A stretch of 63,991 nt of DNA from NCBI RefSeq assembly GCF_049651025.1, contig NZ_JBASBH010000101.1, positions 1 through 63,991 of the forward strand, given 5' to 3'. A model generated the notes under the pieces. That model did not search any database. It had not been told where the DNA came from and saw only the letters and a list, made by a program, of their open reading frames with translations. The stretch is from Parvibaculum sp049651025. GTDB taxonomy: Bacteria > Pseudomonadota > Alphaproteobacteria > Parvibaculales > Parvibaculaceae. Each line of letters starts with the position of its first letter. The stretch's first letter is position 1. The position numbers and the translations under genes were made by a program. This document shows positions 45,188 through 54,734 of this stretch, piece after piece.

Positions 45188-46314
45188 ATTGCTTCCGCCT
45201 TCTTCAAGCTCTCGATCTGGCTGCCGCTGAAGCCGAAGCCTTTCAGCACATCGTCCGTCTGTCCGCCGACCTGCGGGATCGGGCCCTGAATTTTCGATTC
45301 AGTGCGCGAGAAGCGCGGAGCGACGTTCGGCTGCGCCACGCCGTCGATCTCGACGATGGTCTGGCGATCCTTATTGTGCTGGTGATCCTTGGCTTCCGTG
45401 ATGGAGAGGACCGGCGCGAAGCAGATATCCGTGCCTTCCATGATCGCGCACCATTCGTCGCGGGTCTTCGTCTTGAAGATACCCTCGATCTTCTTCTTCA
45501 TTTCCGGCCACTTTGAGCCGTCCATCTGGTGATCCCAGATTTCTTCGGTCAGACCGGCCTTCTCGCGCAGGAGCGCATAGAATTGCGGCTCGATCGAACC
45601 GATCGAAATCCACTTGCCGTCTTTCGTCTCATAGGTGTCGTAGAAATGCGTGCCGCCATCGAGCAGGTTGGTGCCATGCGGCTCTTTCCACATGCCCGAC
45701 GCCGTGAAGCCATAGAACATGGTCATCAGCGACGTCGCGCCATCCGTCATAGCCGCGTCGACAACCTGGCCCTTGCCGGACTTGTTCGCTTCGACCAGCG
45801 CGGCGAGCATGCCCATTGCGAGATAAAGCGCGCCGCCGCCGAAGTCGCCGACGAGGTTGAGCGGCGGAACGGGCTTTTCACCCGGGCGGCCAATGGCGTG
45901 AAGCGCACCGGTCAGCGAGATGTAGTTGATGTCATGGCCTGCGGCCTGCGCCAGCATGCCGGTTTGTCCCCAGCCGGTCATGCGGCCGTAGACCAGCTTC
46001 GGGTTGCGCTTCAGCGCAACGTCCGGCCCGAGGCCGAGGCGTTCCATCACGCCGGGGCGGAAACCTTCCTGCAGGATGTCGGCGCCTTCGATCAGCTTCA
46101 GACAAGCCTCGATCGCTTCGGGCTTCTTCAGGTCCAGCGCAATCGACTTCTTGCCGCGGCTGGAAATGTCGAACTTGGAGCCGCCGCGCGATCCCTTGCG
46201 GTCGATGCGGATAACTTCGGCGCCCATATCGGCAAGCAGCATGCCGCAAAATGGTCCTGGCCCGATGCCTGCGAATTCCAGAACTTTAACGCCTGACAGC
46301 GGCCCGCTTCCCAT
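45184..46314 (-). CDS. Alpha-methylacyl-CoA racemase (CaiB/BaiF family)
   Basis: A 376-residue CoA-dependent enzyme. The catalytic residues of mycobacterial MCR (His126, Asp156, Glu241) are matched by His127 in AGHDINYISLTGALHAIG, Asp157 in NLVGDFGGG and Glu242 in GSIEPQFYALL. This places it with racemases of 2-methylacyl-CoA rather than with CoA transferases. It makes the S form needed for beta-oxidation of branched chains (isoprenoids, bile-acid side chains). ATG 46314 has GGGAG upstream. Confidence 0.88.
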   Translation of the reverse strand: MGSGPLSGVKVLEFAGIGPGPFCGMLLADMGAEVIRIDRKGSRGGSKFDISSRGKKSIALDLKKPEAIEACLKLIEGADILQEGFRPGVMERLGLGPDVALKRNPKLVYGRMTGWGQTGMLAQAAGHDINYISLTGALHAIGRPGEKPVPPLNLVGDFGGGALYLAMGMLAALVEANKSGKGQVVDAAMTDGATSLMTMFYGFTASGMWKEPHGTNLLDGGTHFYDTYETKDGKWISIGSIEPQFYALLREKAGLTEEIWDHQMDGSKWPEMKKKIEGIFKTKTRDEWCAIMEGTDICFAPVLSITEAKDHQHNKDRQTIVEIDGVAQPNVAPRFSRTESKIQGPIPQVGGQTDDVLKGFGFSGSQIESLKKAEAI

Positions 46315-46454
46315 GTCGCACTCCCTTGATTTGCTCGTTGTTGACGTTCGTTTTAGCCTCTGTCGCGCGGGGCGTAAACGGTGCCGCCGATGACGCAGCG
46401 TCGGCCTCAGCCTGCCCCCTTGTCTCCGCATGGTTCGGACCGTAGAAACACCCA

Positions 46455-48011
46455 ATGTCGTCCCCAACCCAAAAAATCACTCATGGCTATAGCGGTGAGT
46501 TGCCGCCAGCGCGCTTCAACATGGCGCGCTATTGCCTTGCCGCATATGCCGCGTCGACGCCCGACAAGGTTGCGCTGATCGTCGTGTCCCATGCCGATGC
46601 GCCGCTCAACGAGGCGGAGCGTTGGACCTATGGCGCGCTGGACGATGCCGTTCGTCGTATCGCTGCGGGGTTGCTTGGCGAGGGCTTCAAGCCCGGCGAG
46701 CGGCTGATGATCCGCATGCCCAATACGAGCGACTATGCCTTGCTCTTCTTTGGCGCGATTGCGGCAGGCATGGTGCCGCTGCCGTCATCGTCTCAGCTCA
46801 CCGATAACGAGGCCGCATTTCTGCTTAGCGATTCAGGCGCGTCTGCGGTCGCCGTTTCCGGTGGCATGGCGATTGATGCGGGGAATGCGCGCGTCATTAA
46901 CGACGCGATGCTTGCAAGGCTGAAGGCACATGCCCCGCTCGCCGACTATGCGGACACGGACGCGAACGATCCCGCGTTTCTCGTTTACACATCTGGCACA
47001 AGCGGAAGCCCCAAGGGCGTGTTGCATGCGCAGCGCAGCGCCTGGGGGCGCCGTCCCATGTATCAAGGCTGGTACGGCATAAGCGCGGCCGACACGGTGC
47101 TGCATGCAGGCGCTTTCAACTGGACCTATACGCTTGGCGTCGGCCTGACCGACCCGTGGGCGAATGGCGCGACGACCGTGCTCTACAATGGCGAGAAGGA
47201 TGTGCAGGTCTGGCCGAAGCTGCTGGAGCGCACTCAGGCAACGCTATTTGCCGCCGTGCCGACGCTCTATCGCCAGATCCTGAAATATTGCGATCTGGGC
47301 GGGCATGACCTGTCGGCGCTGCGGCACGGGCTTACGGCAGGGGAAGCCTTGTCGGCCGCCTTGCTCGACCATTGGCGCGAGGCGACGGGCAAGCTGCTTT
47401 ATGAAGCGCTCGGCATGAGCGAATGCTCGACATACATCTCGACCGGACCCGGCATGGAAATCCGCGTCGGTAGTCCGGGGAAACCGCAGCCGGGGCGCTG
47501 CGTCGTCGCTTTGCCGCTCGACGGCGGGACGGACCCCTTGCCCGCTGGCGAGACGGGGATGCTTGCCGTTCATCGCAGCGATCCGGGCTTGATGCTCGGC
47601 TATTGGCGCAGGGCGGATGAAGAGCAGGAGGTCTATCGCGGCGACTGGTTCATCGGCGGCGACCTCGCCTCCTTCGATGCCGATGGTTATCTCTGGTATC
47701 ACGGCCGGGCCGACGATGTGATGAACGCCATGGGTTATCGCGTCTCACCGCAGGAGGTCGAGGCAGCGCTATCGCAGCACCCCGCGATTGCGGAGGTCGC
47801 CGTAACCGAAATTCACGTTCGGGAAGATGTGAGCGTCATCGCGGCTTTTGTCATTTTGAAGGATGGCCAGAACGCGGACAAAAAATCCGTTCTCGACTTC
47901 GCGGATAGTCGGCTTGCTGCTTACAAGCGGCCGCGCGAGGTCTTTTTCGTCGACACTCTGCCGCGCACCGCAAACGGCAAGATCACGCGGCGCGCGCTTG
48001 CTCAGCGATAG
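46455..48011 (+). CDS. Acyl-/aryl-CoA ligase (AMP-forming, ANL superfamily)
   Basis: A 518-residue adenylating enzyme. P-loop YTSGTSGSPKG at residues 178-188, the A5-type motif EALGMSECSTYISTGPG, the hinge GYLWYHGRADDVMNAMGYRV and the catalytic Lys about nine residues from the end (ANGKITRRAL). Most like benzoate/4-hydroxybenzoate and medium-chain CoA ligases. Divergent from the racemase gene, so it may supply its substrate. It overlaps the convergent small gene by 10 bp. Confidence 0.9.
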   Translation: MSSPTQKITHGYSGELPPARFNMARYCLAAYAASTPDKVALIVVSHADAPLNEAERWTYGALDDAVRRIAAGLLGEGFKPGERLMIRMPNTSDYALLFFGAIAAGMVPLPSSSQLTDNEAAFLLSDSGASAVAVSGGMAIDAGNARVINDAMLARLKAHAPLADYADTDANDPAFLVYTSGTSGSPKGVLHAQRSAWGRRPMYQGWYGISAADTVLHAGAFNWTYTLGVGLTDPWANGATTVLYNGEKDVQVWPKLLERTQATLFAAVPTLYRQILKYCDLGGHDLSALRHGLTAGEALSAALLDHWREATGKLLYEALGMSECSTYISTGPGMEIRVGSPGKPQPGRCVVALPLDGGTDPLPAGETGMLAVHRSDPGLMLGYWRRADEEQEVYRGDWFIGGDLASFDADGYLWYHGRADDVMNAMGYRVSPQEVEAALSQHPAIAEVAVTEIHVREDVSVIAAFVILKDGQNADKKSVLDFADSRLAAYKRPREVFFVDTLPRTANGKITRRALAQR

Positions 48012-48214
48012 GCGGCAGGTTCGGCTGGCTCTTGAATCGGCACGACATTTCGCACGGGGCGCATCGCGTCATACGCCTGGCTGGCTGTGGCCTGCATTTC
48101 CTGTACTTGCTCCAGGCGCGTCCACAACGCCGAAAAGGCAGCGCCAGGTGTCGCGCCGAGAGCCCATACGCAAACCAGAAAACCGAAAATCGCGCCGACA
48201 GCGAAGTTGGTCAT
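48002..48214 (-). CDS. Small membrane protein of unknown function
   Basis: A 70-residue protein with one N-terminal membrane helix (VGAIFGFLVCVWALGATPGA), followed by an amphipathic helix (FSALWTRLEQVQEMQATASQ) and a short polar tail. No family is recognised. Its end overlaps the CoA ligase gene on the other strand. Confidence 0.6.
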   Translation of the reverse strand: MTNFAVGAIFGFLVCVWALGATPGAAFSALWTRLEQVQEMQATASQAYDAMRPVRNVVPIQEPAEPAAYR

Positions 48215-48350
48215 AGCTCACACCTACACAACAAGCACCCAACCCCCTTTGCTTAATCTGGGCTCTGCGGTTGCCTGTTGCAAGTGCTTGTTTCTATTGT
48301 GTTAACCAGTGTGTCGAAACGGAACGAAAAAGCGGCCATTCGCCTCGAAA

Positions 48351-49130
48351 CTAGAGCGACTGACCGTCATCCGCGGTGAAGAGCGAACCCGTGATAAAGC
48401 GCGAATGGTCGGATGCGAGCAGCAGCAAGGTGCCGTCGAGATCGGATTCGACGCCAAGGCGGCGGCGCGGCCAGGTCTTGATCTGCTTTTGTCCGCCTTC
48501 GGATTGAAACCACTCGGAATTGAGTTCCGTTTCGATGAAGCCGGGGCACATGGCGTTGACGTTGATCTGCTTGCGGGCCCATTCCTTGGCCAGCGATTTC
48601 GTCATCATGGCGACCGCCGCCTTCGTCATGCAGTAGATGGTGAGGCCGGGAAGCTGCGTGAAGGCGCCGATGGAGGCGATATTGATGATCCGTCCGCCCT
48701 CGCCGCGCGCGATCATCCGGTTGCCGACTGCCTGCGCCATGAAGAATGCGCCGCGCACATTGGTGTCGAACATGGTGTCGTAGCCCTCCGGCGTGACCTC
48801 ATGCGGGAGCGCCTGCACGTTCATTCCGGCGTTGTTGACGAGAATGCCGACAGGGCCAAGGCCCTGCTCCGCCGCCTTGACGCAAGCCTTGATGCTGGCA
48901 GGATCGGTCACGTCCAACGCGATCGGGAGCGCCTTGCCGCCCATGGCTTCGATTTCAGCCTTCAGAGTGTCCAGCCGGTCGACGCGCCGTCCGGTGATCG
49001 CGACGGCCGCGCCTGCCTTTGCGAGCAGGAGCGCAAAACGACGGCCAAGACCGCTGGTCGCCCCGGTGACGAGCGCTACTTTGCCGGTAAGATCAAATGA
49101 CGGAAGGGAAATATCGGCGGCGTCGGTCAT
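48351..49130 (-). CDS. SDR-family oxidoreductase
   Basis: A 259-residue Rossmann-fold dehydrogenase: TGATSGLG (residues 22-29), NNAGMN, and the catalytic pair Tyr/Lys in IYCMTKAAV at about 163-167. RRVDRL after the second strand suggests NADP(H). Probably a 3-hydroxyacyl or alcohol dehydrogenase. AGGATAGAAC lies upstream of the ATG. Confidence 0.92.
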   Translation of the reverse strand: MTDAADISLPSFDLTGKVALVTGATSGLGRRFALLLAKAGAAVAITGRRVDRLDTLKAEIEAMGGKALPIALDVTDPASIKACVKAAEQGLGPVGILVNNAGMNVQALPHEVTPEGYDTMFDTNVRGAFFMAQAVGNRMIARGEGGRIINIASIGAFTQLPGLTIYCMTKAAVAMMTKSLAKEWARKQINVNAMCPGFIETELNSEWFQSEGGQKQIKTWPRRRLGVESDLDGTLLLLASDHSRFITGSLFTADDGQSL

Positions 49131-49279
49131 GTTCTATCCTGTTGCTTCCATGCAGCACTGATGCGCGGACCGCATCCTAGGCACGAAGAACCTCCGGTCA
49201 AGCCGCCGCGCCCGCTTGGCGGCAAGTAGCGACAAGCGCATAATCCGACGCAACGGCAATTTGAAGATGGAGCCCTGCC

Positions 49280-49936
49280 ATGCAACTCGATGTGGTGTCC
49301 GACACGGTTTGTCCCTGGTGTTACATCGGCAAGAAACGCCTCGACGAGGCACTTGCCTTGCGCGGTTCGGATGGCATCACGCTTCACTGGCGGCCGTTTC
49401 AGCTTGATGCGTCGATCCCGCCAGAGGGTGTCGATCGCAAGGCCTATATGAAGAAGAAATTCGGCTCCGACCCGGATCGCACCAAAGCCGTTTCTCAGTC
49501 GATCCGCGAATATGGCGATGCGCTCGGCATCCAGTTCAACTTCGACAAGATCGAACGTTCGCCCAATACGCTCGACAGCCACCGCCTGATCCGCTGGGCG
49601 GGAACGGCGGGCTGCCAGAACGAGATGGTCGATATTCTTTTCCGTCGCTACTTCACCGACGCTGAAGATATCGGTCAGCGTGCCGTCCTGCTCGATGCGG
49701 CAGCGGAAGCCGGCATGGATACGGATATCGTTGAAGACCTTCTCGTGCGCGGTGCCGATAGCGAACTCATTACGCGCGAGGATGCGCATGCGCGCTCGCT
49801 CGGCATTCAGGGCGTTCCGAGTTTCGTCATCAACGAGAAATGGGTGATGGTCGGCGCGCAGGAAACGGCGTCGCTCATCCGTATGTTCGACAAGTTGCTG
49901 GCGAAGGAAGCCGAAGAAGCAAGCGCCGCGCAGTAG
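49280..49936 (+). CDS. DsbA-family oxidoreductase (FrnE-like)
   Basis: A 218-residue cytosolic thioredoxin-fold protein without a signal peptide. The active-site CPWC is at residues 11-14 (VVSDTVCPWCYIGKKRL), and the helical insertion plus the cis-Pro loop (GIQGVPSFVINEKW) is typical of FrnE/HCCA-isomerase-like DsbA proteins. It may act on disulfides or as an isomerase of aromatic intermediates. Confidence 0.9.
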   Translation: MQLDVVSDTVCPWCYIGKKRLDEALALRGSDGITLHWRPFQLDASIPPEGVDRKAYMKKKFGSDPDRTKAVSQSIREYGDALGIQFNFDKIERSPNTLDSHRLIRWAGTAGCQNEMVDILFRRYFTDAEDIGQRAVLLDAAAEAGMDTDIVEDLLVRGADSELITREDAHARSLGIQGVPSFVINEKWVMVGAQETASLIRMFDKLLAKEAEEASAAQ

Positions 49937-49939
49937 GGG

Positions 49940-52900
49940 TTACGCCGCCTTTGCGGGGGCGGCCATTGTCGCCAGCGTCTTCATCAGGCGATAGGTGCCT
50001 GCGAGACGCTCGGCGGGCGTTTCCAGATCGCGCTTGAAGAACAGCTTGTGGTCAGGCCTGAGCTTTGCGTTGCCGCGCTCGTCGTTGATGAGTTCGACCA
50101 GTGCTGCGGGGTTTGAGAATGTGTTGCCGCGCAAGGTGATGACGATGCCTTTCGGGCCAGCGTCGATCTTCTCGACATTGGCCGTGCGGCAGAGGCCCTT
50201 GATCTCGATGATCCGCAGCAGGAATTCGACTTCCTCTGGCAGCTTGCCGAAGCGGTCAATGAGTTCTGCGGCAAAGCCGTCGATTTCCGTGCGTGTTTCG
50301 ACATCCGACAGGCGGCGATAAAGCGCCATGCGTGCGTCGAGGTCGGGCACGAATTCTTCAGGAATGAGGACGGGCGTGCCGACATTGATCTGCGGCGACC
50401 ATTGGCCTTCCTCGTCTTCGCCCGCGCCGCCGCCGCGCAGGGCCGCGACTGCCTCTTCCAGCATGTCCTGATAAAGCTCGAAGCCGACTTCCTTGATGTG
50501 GCCGGATTGCTCGTCGCCAAGCAGATTGCCCGCGCCGCGAATGTCGAGGTCGTGGCTTGCCAGCGTGAAGCCGGCGCCGAGCGAGTCCAGCGATTGCAGC
50601 ACATGCAGGCGCTTCTCGGCGGTCGGCGTCATCATCCGGTTTGGCGGTACGGTGAAGTAGGCATAGGCGCGCGCCTTGGAACGCCCCACTCGTCCGCGCA
50701 ACTGATAAAGCTGCGACAGGCCGAACATGTCGGCGCGGTGAATGACGAGCGTATTGGCGGTCGGAATATCGAGGCCGGATTCGACAATGGTCGTCGAGAC
50801 GAGCACGTCATATTTGCCGTCATAAAAGGCCGTCATCTTGTCTTCGATTTCACCGGGAGCCATCTGCCCGTGCGCGGTGACGGTTTTCACCTCGGGCACA
50901 TGATTGGCGAGGAATTCCTGCGCTTCAGCAAGATCGGAGATGCGCGGGACGACATAGAAGCTCTGCCCGCCGCGATAATGCTCGCGCAGAAGGGCTTCGC
51001 GCAGGACGACCGCGTCAAAGGGCGAGACATAGGTGCGCACGGCGAGGCGGTCCACAGGCGGTGTGGCGATGATCGACAATTCGCGCACACCGGACAGGGC
51101 AAGCTGCAAGGTGCGCGGGATCGGCGTCGCCGTCAGCGTCAGCACATGCACTTCGGCCCGCATCTGCTTCAGACGTTCCTTGTGGCCGACGCCGAAATGC
51201 TGCTCCTCATCGACGATCATCAGGCCGAGGTTGTGGAACTTTATCGCCTTGCCGAGAAGCGCATGCGTGCCGATCACAATGTCGATATCGCCTTTGGCGA
51301 GGCCTTCCTTCGTTTCGGCCATGTCCTTGGCAGAGACGAGGCGCGACATCTGGCGCACCTTCAGCGGCAACCCCTGAAAGCGCGTGAAGAAGGTCTTGTA
51401 GTGCTGGCGCGCGAGCAGCGTCGTCGGAACGACGACAGCGACCTGATAGCCCGCCATTGCCGCCACGAAAGCCGAACGCAATGCGACTTCCGTTTTGCCA
51501 AAGCCCACATCGCCGCAAACGAGGCGATCCATCGGGCGTCCGCGTCCGAGGTCTTCGAGAACGGCTTCGATCGCCTGTTCCTGATCGTCCGTTTCGGTGA
51601 AGGGGAAGCGCGCGCAGAATTCATCATAGAGGCCCGCTTGCGGCTCCATGACAGGCGCTTTTTTCAGCTCGCGTGCGGCGGCGATCTTGATCAGCTCGCC
51701 AGCCATCTCGCGGATACGGCTCTTCAGGCGGGCCTTGCGCGCCTGCCAGCCCGAGCCGCCGAGCCGGTCGAGCTGCGCGCCTGCCTCGTCCGAGCCGTAG
51801 CGCGAAAGAAGCTCGATATTTTCAACGGGCAGATAGAGCTTGTCGCCACCCTGATAGATGAGCAGCAGGCAGTCATGCGGCGCGCCCATGACGTCGATGG
51901 TCTGCAACCCGTCGAAACGGCCAATGCCGTGATCGACATGGACGACGAGATCGCCGGGCGAAAGGCTCGACGCTTCGGTGAGGAAGTTTGCCGCGCGCTT
52001 GGTGCGCCGCTGGCGGACGAGTCGGTCGCCCAGCACGTCCTGCTCGCCGATGACGGCAAGGTCATCGGTTTCGAAACCTGCCTCGAGGCCGAGGACGATC
52101 AGCGATACGGTGGCGCGATTGACGCTGTTTACCTGCGCCCAGCTTTCAGCCAGCGCGATATTCTTCAGGCCGTGATCGCCAAGCACATTTGACAGGCGGT
52201 CGCGGGCGCCTTCGCTCCAGCTTGCAATGGCGATGCGTTTATTGGCGCGGCGCAGGCCTGCGATGTGGCCGCCCAGCGCCTCGAAAATATTGACGCCTTC
52301 CTGCGTGCGCTCGGGCGAGAAATTGCGACCCTGCCGCGCGCCGAGATTGAGGCCATCCGGAACGCTGAAGCCTGAAAAAGCGCGCACGGTGCGGCTATGC
52401 AGCGTCTCCTGCCATTCGTCGTCGCCGATATAGAGCGCCTCCGGCTTCAGCGGCTTATAGGGGCTCGCATCGACGGCTTTCATCTGGCGGGCGCTGACGC
52501 GCGCGTCGTAATAGTCGCGGATCAATTCGAACCGCGCAGCTTTTGCCTCTTCGGCCAGACCGTCGAGCGTGACGAGTGCGTCCGGCAAATAGTCGAAGAT
52601 GGTTTCGAGTTTTTCGTGAAAAAGCGGCAGCCAGTGCTCCATGCCCTGATGCTTGCGGCCCTGGCTCACGGCTTCGTAAAGCGGATCGTTATCGGTTGCC
52701 GCGCCGAAATTTGCCACATAGGAGGCGCGGAAGCGGCGGATCACCTCGGCATCGAGATAGATCTCGCTGGCTGGCACCAGCGCCACGGCGCCGAGCGTTC
52801 CGGTGGTGCGCTGACTTTCGGGATCGAATGTCCGGATCGCATCAAGCGTGTCGCCGAACATGTCGAGGCGGATCGGCGCGTCGAAGCCTGAGGGAAAAAT

Positions 52901-53458
52901 ATCGACAATGCCGCCGCGCAGGGCGAATTCGCCGCGCTCGCGCACCGTTCCCGTGCGGGCATAGCCATTGGCGACGAGATAGGTCGTCAACTGGTCGAGG
53001 TCGATCGTATTGCCGACATGAGCCGCCCAGGCAGAGGTCGCCACCTCCTCGCGCGGAGGCACGCGCTGGAGCGCAGCATTGACGGTCGCCAGCAGCACGA
53101 AGGGCTTGCCGTCGCGCTTGCGCCCTGCAAGGCGCGAAAGCGTCGCCATGCGGCGGCTTACAATGTCGGGGTTCGGCGAGACGCGGTCATAGGGCAGACA
53201 GTCCCAGGCGGGAAAGCTCGCAATCTCGATATCGGGCGCGAAGAAGGCCAGCGCCTCTTCCATGGATGCAAGCCGCGCGTCGTCGCGGGCGATGTGCAGG
53301 ACGGCGTCCTCGTTTTTATCCGCACACGCCCGTGCCATATCGGCGAGCACAAGCGCGTCGAAGCCTTCCGGCACCTCGCCCAGCGTCAAGCGGCCGCGCG
53401 CGGAGGTGATTTTATCGAGTTCTCGCAAATGGGTGCCGCTCAGCTTTTGCGTTGCCAA
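49940..53458 (-). CDS. mfd: Transcription-repair coupling factor Mfd
   Basis: A 1172-residue translocase that removes stalled RNA polymerase and recruits UvrA. It has the UvrB-like N-terminal region (FPAWDCLPYDRVSPNPDIVS), the RNA-polymerase-interaction domain (GDLVVHVDHGIGRFDGLQTI), the Walker A GDVGFGKTEVAL at about residue 650, DEEQHFGV at about 745, and the TRCF C-terminus. Full length. Its start overlaps the sdhE gene by 19 bp. Confidence 0.97.
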   Translation of the reverse strand: MATQKLSGTHLRELDKITSARGRLTLGEVPEGFDALVLADMARACADKNEDAVLHIARDDARLASMEEALAFFAPDIEIASFPAWDCLPYDRVSPNPDIVSRRMATLSRLAGRKRDGKPFVLLATVNAALQRVPPREEVATSAWAAHVGNTIDLDQLTTYLVANGYARTGTVRERGEFALRGGIVDIFPSGFDAPIRLDMFGDTLDAIRTFDPESQRTTGTLGAVALVPASEIYLDAEVIRRFRASYVANFGAATDNDPLYEAVSQGRKHQGMEHWLPLFHEKLETIFDYLPDALVTLDGLAEEAKAARFELIRDYYDARVSARQMKAVDASPYKPLKPEALYIGDDEWQETLHSRTVRAFSGFSVPDGLNLGARQGRNFSPERTQEGVNIFEALGGHIAGLRRANKRIAIASWSEGARDRLSNVLGDHGLKNIALAESWAQVNSVNRATVSLIVLGLEAGFETDDLAVIGEQDVLGDRLVRQRRTKRAANFLTEASSLSPGDLVVHVDHGIGRFDGLQTIDVMGAPHDCLLLIYQGGDKLYLPVENIELLSRYGSDEAGAQLDRLGGSGWQARKARLKSRIREMAGELIKIAAARELKKAPVMEPQAGLYDEFCARFPFTETDDQEQAIEAVLEDLGRGRPMDRLVCGDVGFGKTEVALRSAFVAAMAGYQVAVVVPTTLLARQHYKTFFTRFQGLPLKVRQMSRLVSAKDMAETKEGLAKGDIDIVIGTHALLGKAIKFHNLGLMIVDEEQHFGVGHKERLKQMRAEVHVLTLTATPIPRTLQLALSGVRELSIIATPPVDRLAVRTYVSPFDAVVLREALLREHYRGGQSFYVVPRISDLAEAQEFLANHVPEVKTVTAHGQMAPGEIEDKMTAFYDGKYDVLVSTTIVESGLDIPTANTLVIHRADMFGLSQLYQLRGRVGRSKARAYAYFTVPPNRMMTPTAEKRLHVLQSLDSLGAGFTLASHDLDIRGAGNLLGDEQSGHIKEVGFELYQDMLEEAVAALRGGGAGEDEEGQWSPQINVGTPVLIPEEFVPDLDARMALYRRLSDVETRTEIDGFAAELIDRFGKLPEEVEFLLRIIEIKGLCRTANVEKIDAGPKGIVITLRGNTFSNPAALVELINDERGNAKLRPDHKLFFKRDLETPAERLAGTYRLMKTLATMAAPAKAA

Positions 53459-53742
53459 AGCGTCCCTTCCAGATGGTTGAAAGTGCGGATGCGGTCGAGC
53501 AAGGGCGTGTCAAACTCGGGCGGCGTTTTTTCGCGCCCCGTGACCCAATTGTAAAGGCTCGTATCCTCGACCTCGATCAGCTCCTCGTATTTGTCGATCT
53601 CGGCAGGCGTCAGGGTCGGCACCACAACATCGGCGAAATGGCCGAGGATAAGGTCCATCTCCTTGATGCCCCGGTGCCAGGAGCGAAATTTGAGGCGGCG
53701 CAAGCGCGCATCGTGATCGAGGTGGGGATTGTCGTCGGCCAT
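53440..53742 (-). CDS. sdhE: Succinate dehydrogenase assembly factor SdhE (DUF339)
   Basis: A 100-residue FAD assembly factor. The family motif is present as KFRSWHRGIKEMDLILGHFA (the RGxxE motif). It helps flavinylate SdhA. AAGGATC precedes the ATG. The neighbour mfd overlaps its end, a common order in the Hyphomicrobiales. Confidence 0.95.
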   Translation of the reverse strand: MADDNPHLDHDARLRRLKFRSWHRGIKEMDLILGHFADVVVPTLTPAEIDKYEELIEVEDTSLYNWVTGREKTPPEFDTPLLDRIRTFNHLEGTLWQRKS

Positions 53743-53844
53743 GGCATTCTGATCCTTTGGCAGCCGATATAGACCGCCAAGCCCGCTCTGTCAGCCCCGG
53801 CTTGATATTTCCCGCGAGAAGGCGAATGGCGATAGACTGGCCGC

Positions 53845-54726
53845 ATGACCCAGTCTCCCTTTGCTGCCGAAACCGCGAACCGGACCTGCCCCCTGCCGGG
53901 CGGGCGAAAGCTCGGTTTTGCCGAAGGAGGCGACCCCAAGGGCGCGCCGGTTTTCTATTTCCACGGCTTTCCGGGCTCCCGGCTTGAAGCGACCCTGCTG
54001 CCTGCCTCCGGCGTCCGCCTCATCGGTGTCGACAGGCCGGGTTATGGGCTAAGCACGGCCCGGCCCTACAGGACGCTGGCTGACTGGCCGGGCGACATAG
54101 CGGCGCTGGCCGATCACCTCGGGCTGAAGCGTTTCGGCGTCGTCGGCGTCTCCGGCGGCGGGCCATATGCGGCTTCGGTCGCACACGGGCTGGGGAGCCG
54201 CGTTAATGCGCTCGCCCTTGTCTGCGGCCTCGGGCCGCCTGAAGCGCCGGGCATGACCTTCGGCGGAGATAGCAGAATTGCCACCGCGCTGCGGTTCACA
54301 GGCTCGCGCGTCTTTCTGGCGGCGCTCGGACGCCAGATCATGCTGTCCGACCGGGCGCTGGCTGCTCTGCGCGACTGGCGCATGCGGCGGATGCCGCGCG
54401 CTGGCGCAGACGCCGCCTTCCGTGACGGGCCGATGGCGCAGTTGATGGTCGCCAATTGGCGGGAAGGCTTGAAGCGTTCCTCGCTCGGCATGGCTGCTGA
54501 CGCGCGCATCTATGGCCAGCCCTGGCATTTCGCGCTGAAAGACATTGCCACGCCCACGGGCATCTGGCATGGCCGGGCGGATACGATCGTGCCGATTTCC
54601 ATCGGCGAATATTACGCGGCGCATGTGCCGAGCGCGGCGGCACACTTCACAGAAAATGACGGACATTTTTCAATCGTGATCAATTCGCTGGACGCCATCA
54701 CGTCCTTCCTCAAATCGCGGGCTTGA
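53845..54726 (+). CDS. Alpha/beta hydrolase
   Basis: A 293-residue esterase/lipase-like protein. Oxyanion-hole motif FHGFPGSR, nucleophile elbow GVSGGG (Ser103), acid in WHGRADTIVPI and His in NDGHFSIV, so the triad is complete. No signal peptide. Divergent from sdhE-mfd, and its stop is directly before recG, so the two are probably co-transcribed. Substrate unknown. Confidence 0.9.
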   Translation: MTQSPFAAETANRTCPLPGGRKLGFAEGGDPKGAPVFYFHGFPGSRLEATLLPASGVRLIGVDRPGYGLSTARPYRTLADWPGDIAALADHLGLKRFGVVGVSGGGPYAASVAHGLGSRVNALALVCGLGPPEAPGMTFGGDSRIATALRFTGSRVFLAALGRQIMLSDRALAALRDWRMRRMPRAGADAAFRDGPMAQLMVANWREGLKRSSLGMAADARIYGQPWHFALKDIATPTGIWHGRADTIVPISIGEYYAAHVPSAAAHFTENDGHFSIVINSLDAITSFLKSRA

Positions 54727-54734
54727 GCGCAAGC

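Noticed and set aside
50402..52192. Very long open frame on the plus strand opposite mfd
   Set aside because: It is a high-GC shadow of mfd: no domain, odd composition and no ribosome-binding site, while Mfd motifs are fully present on the other strand.
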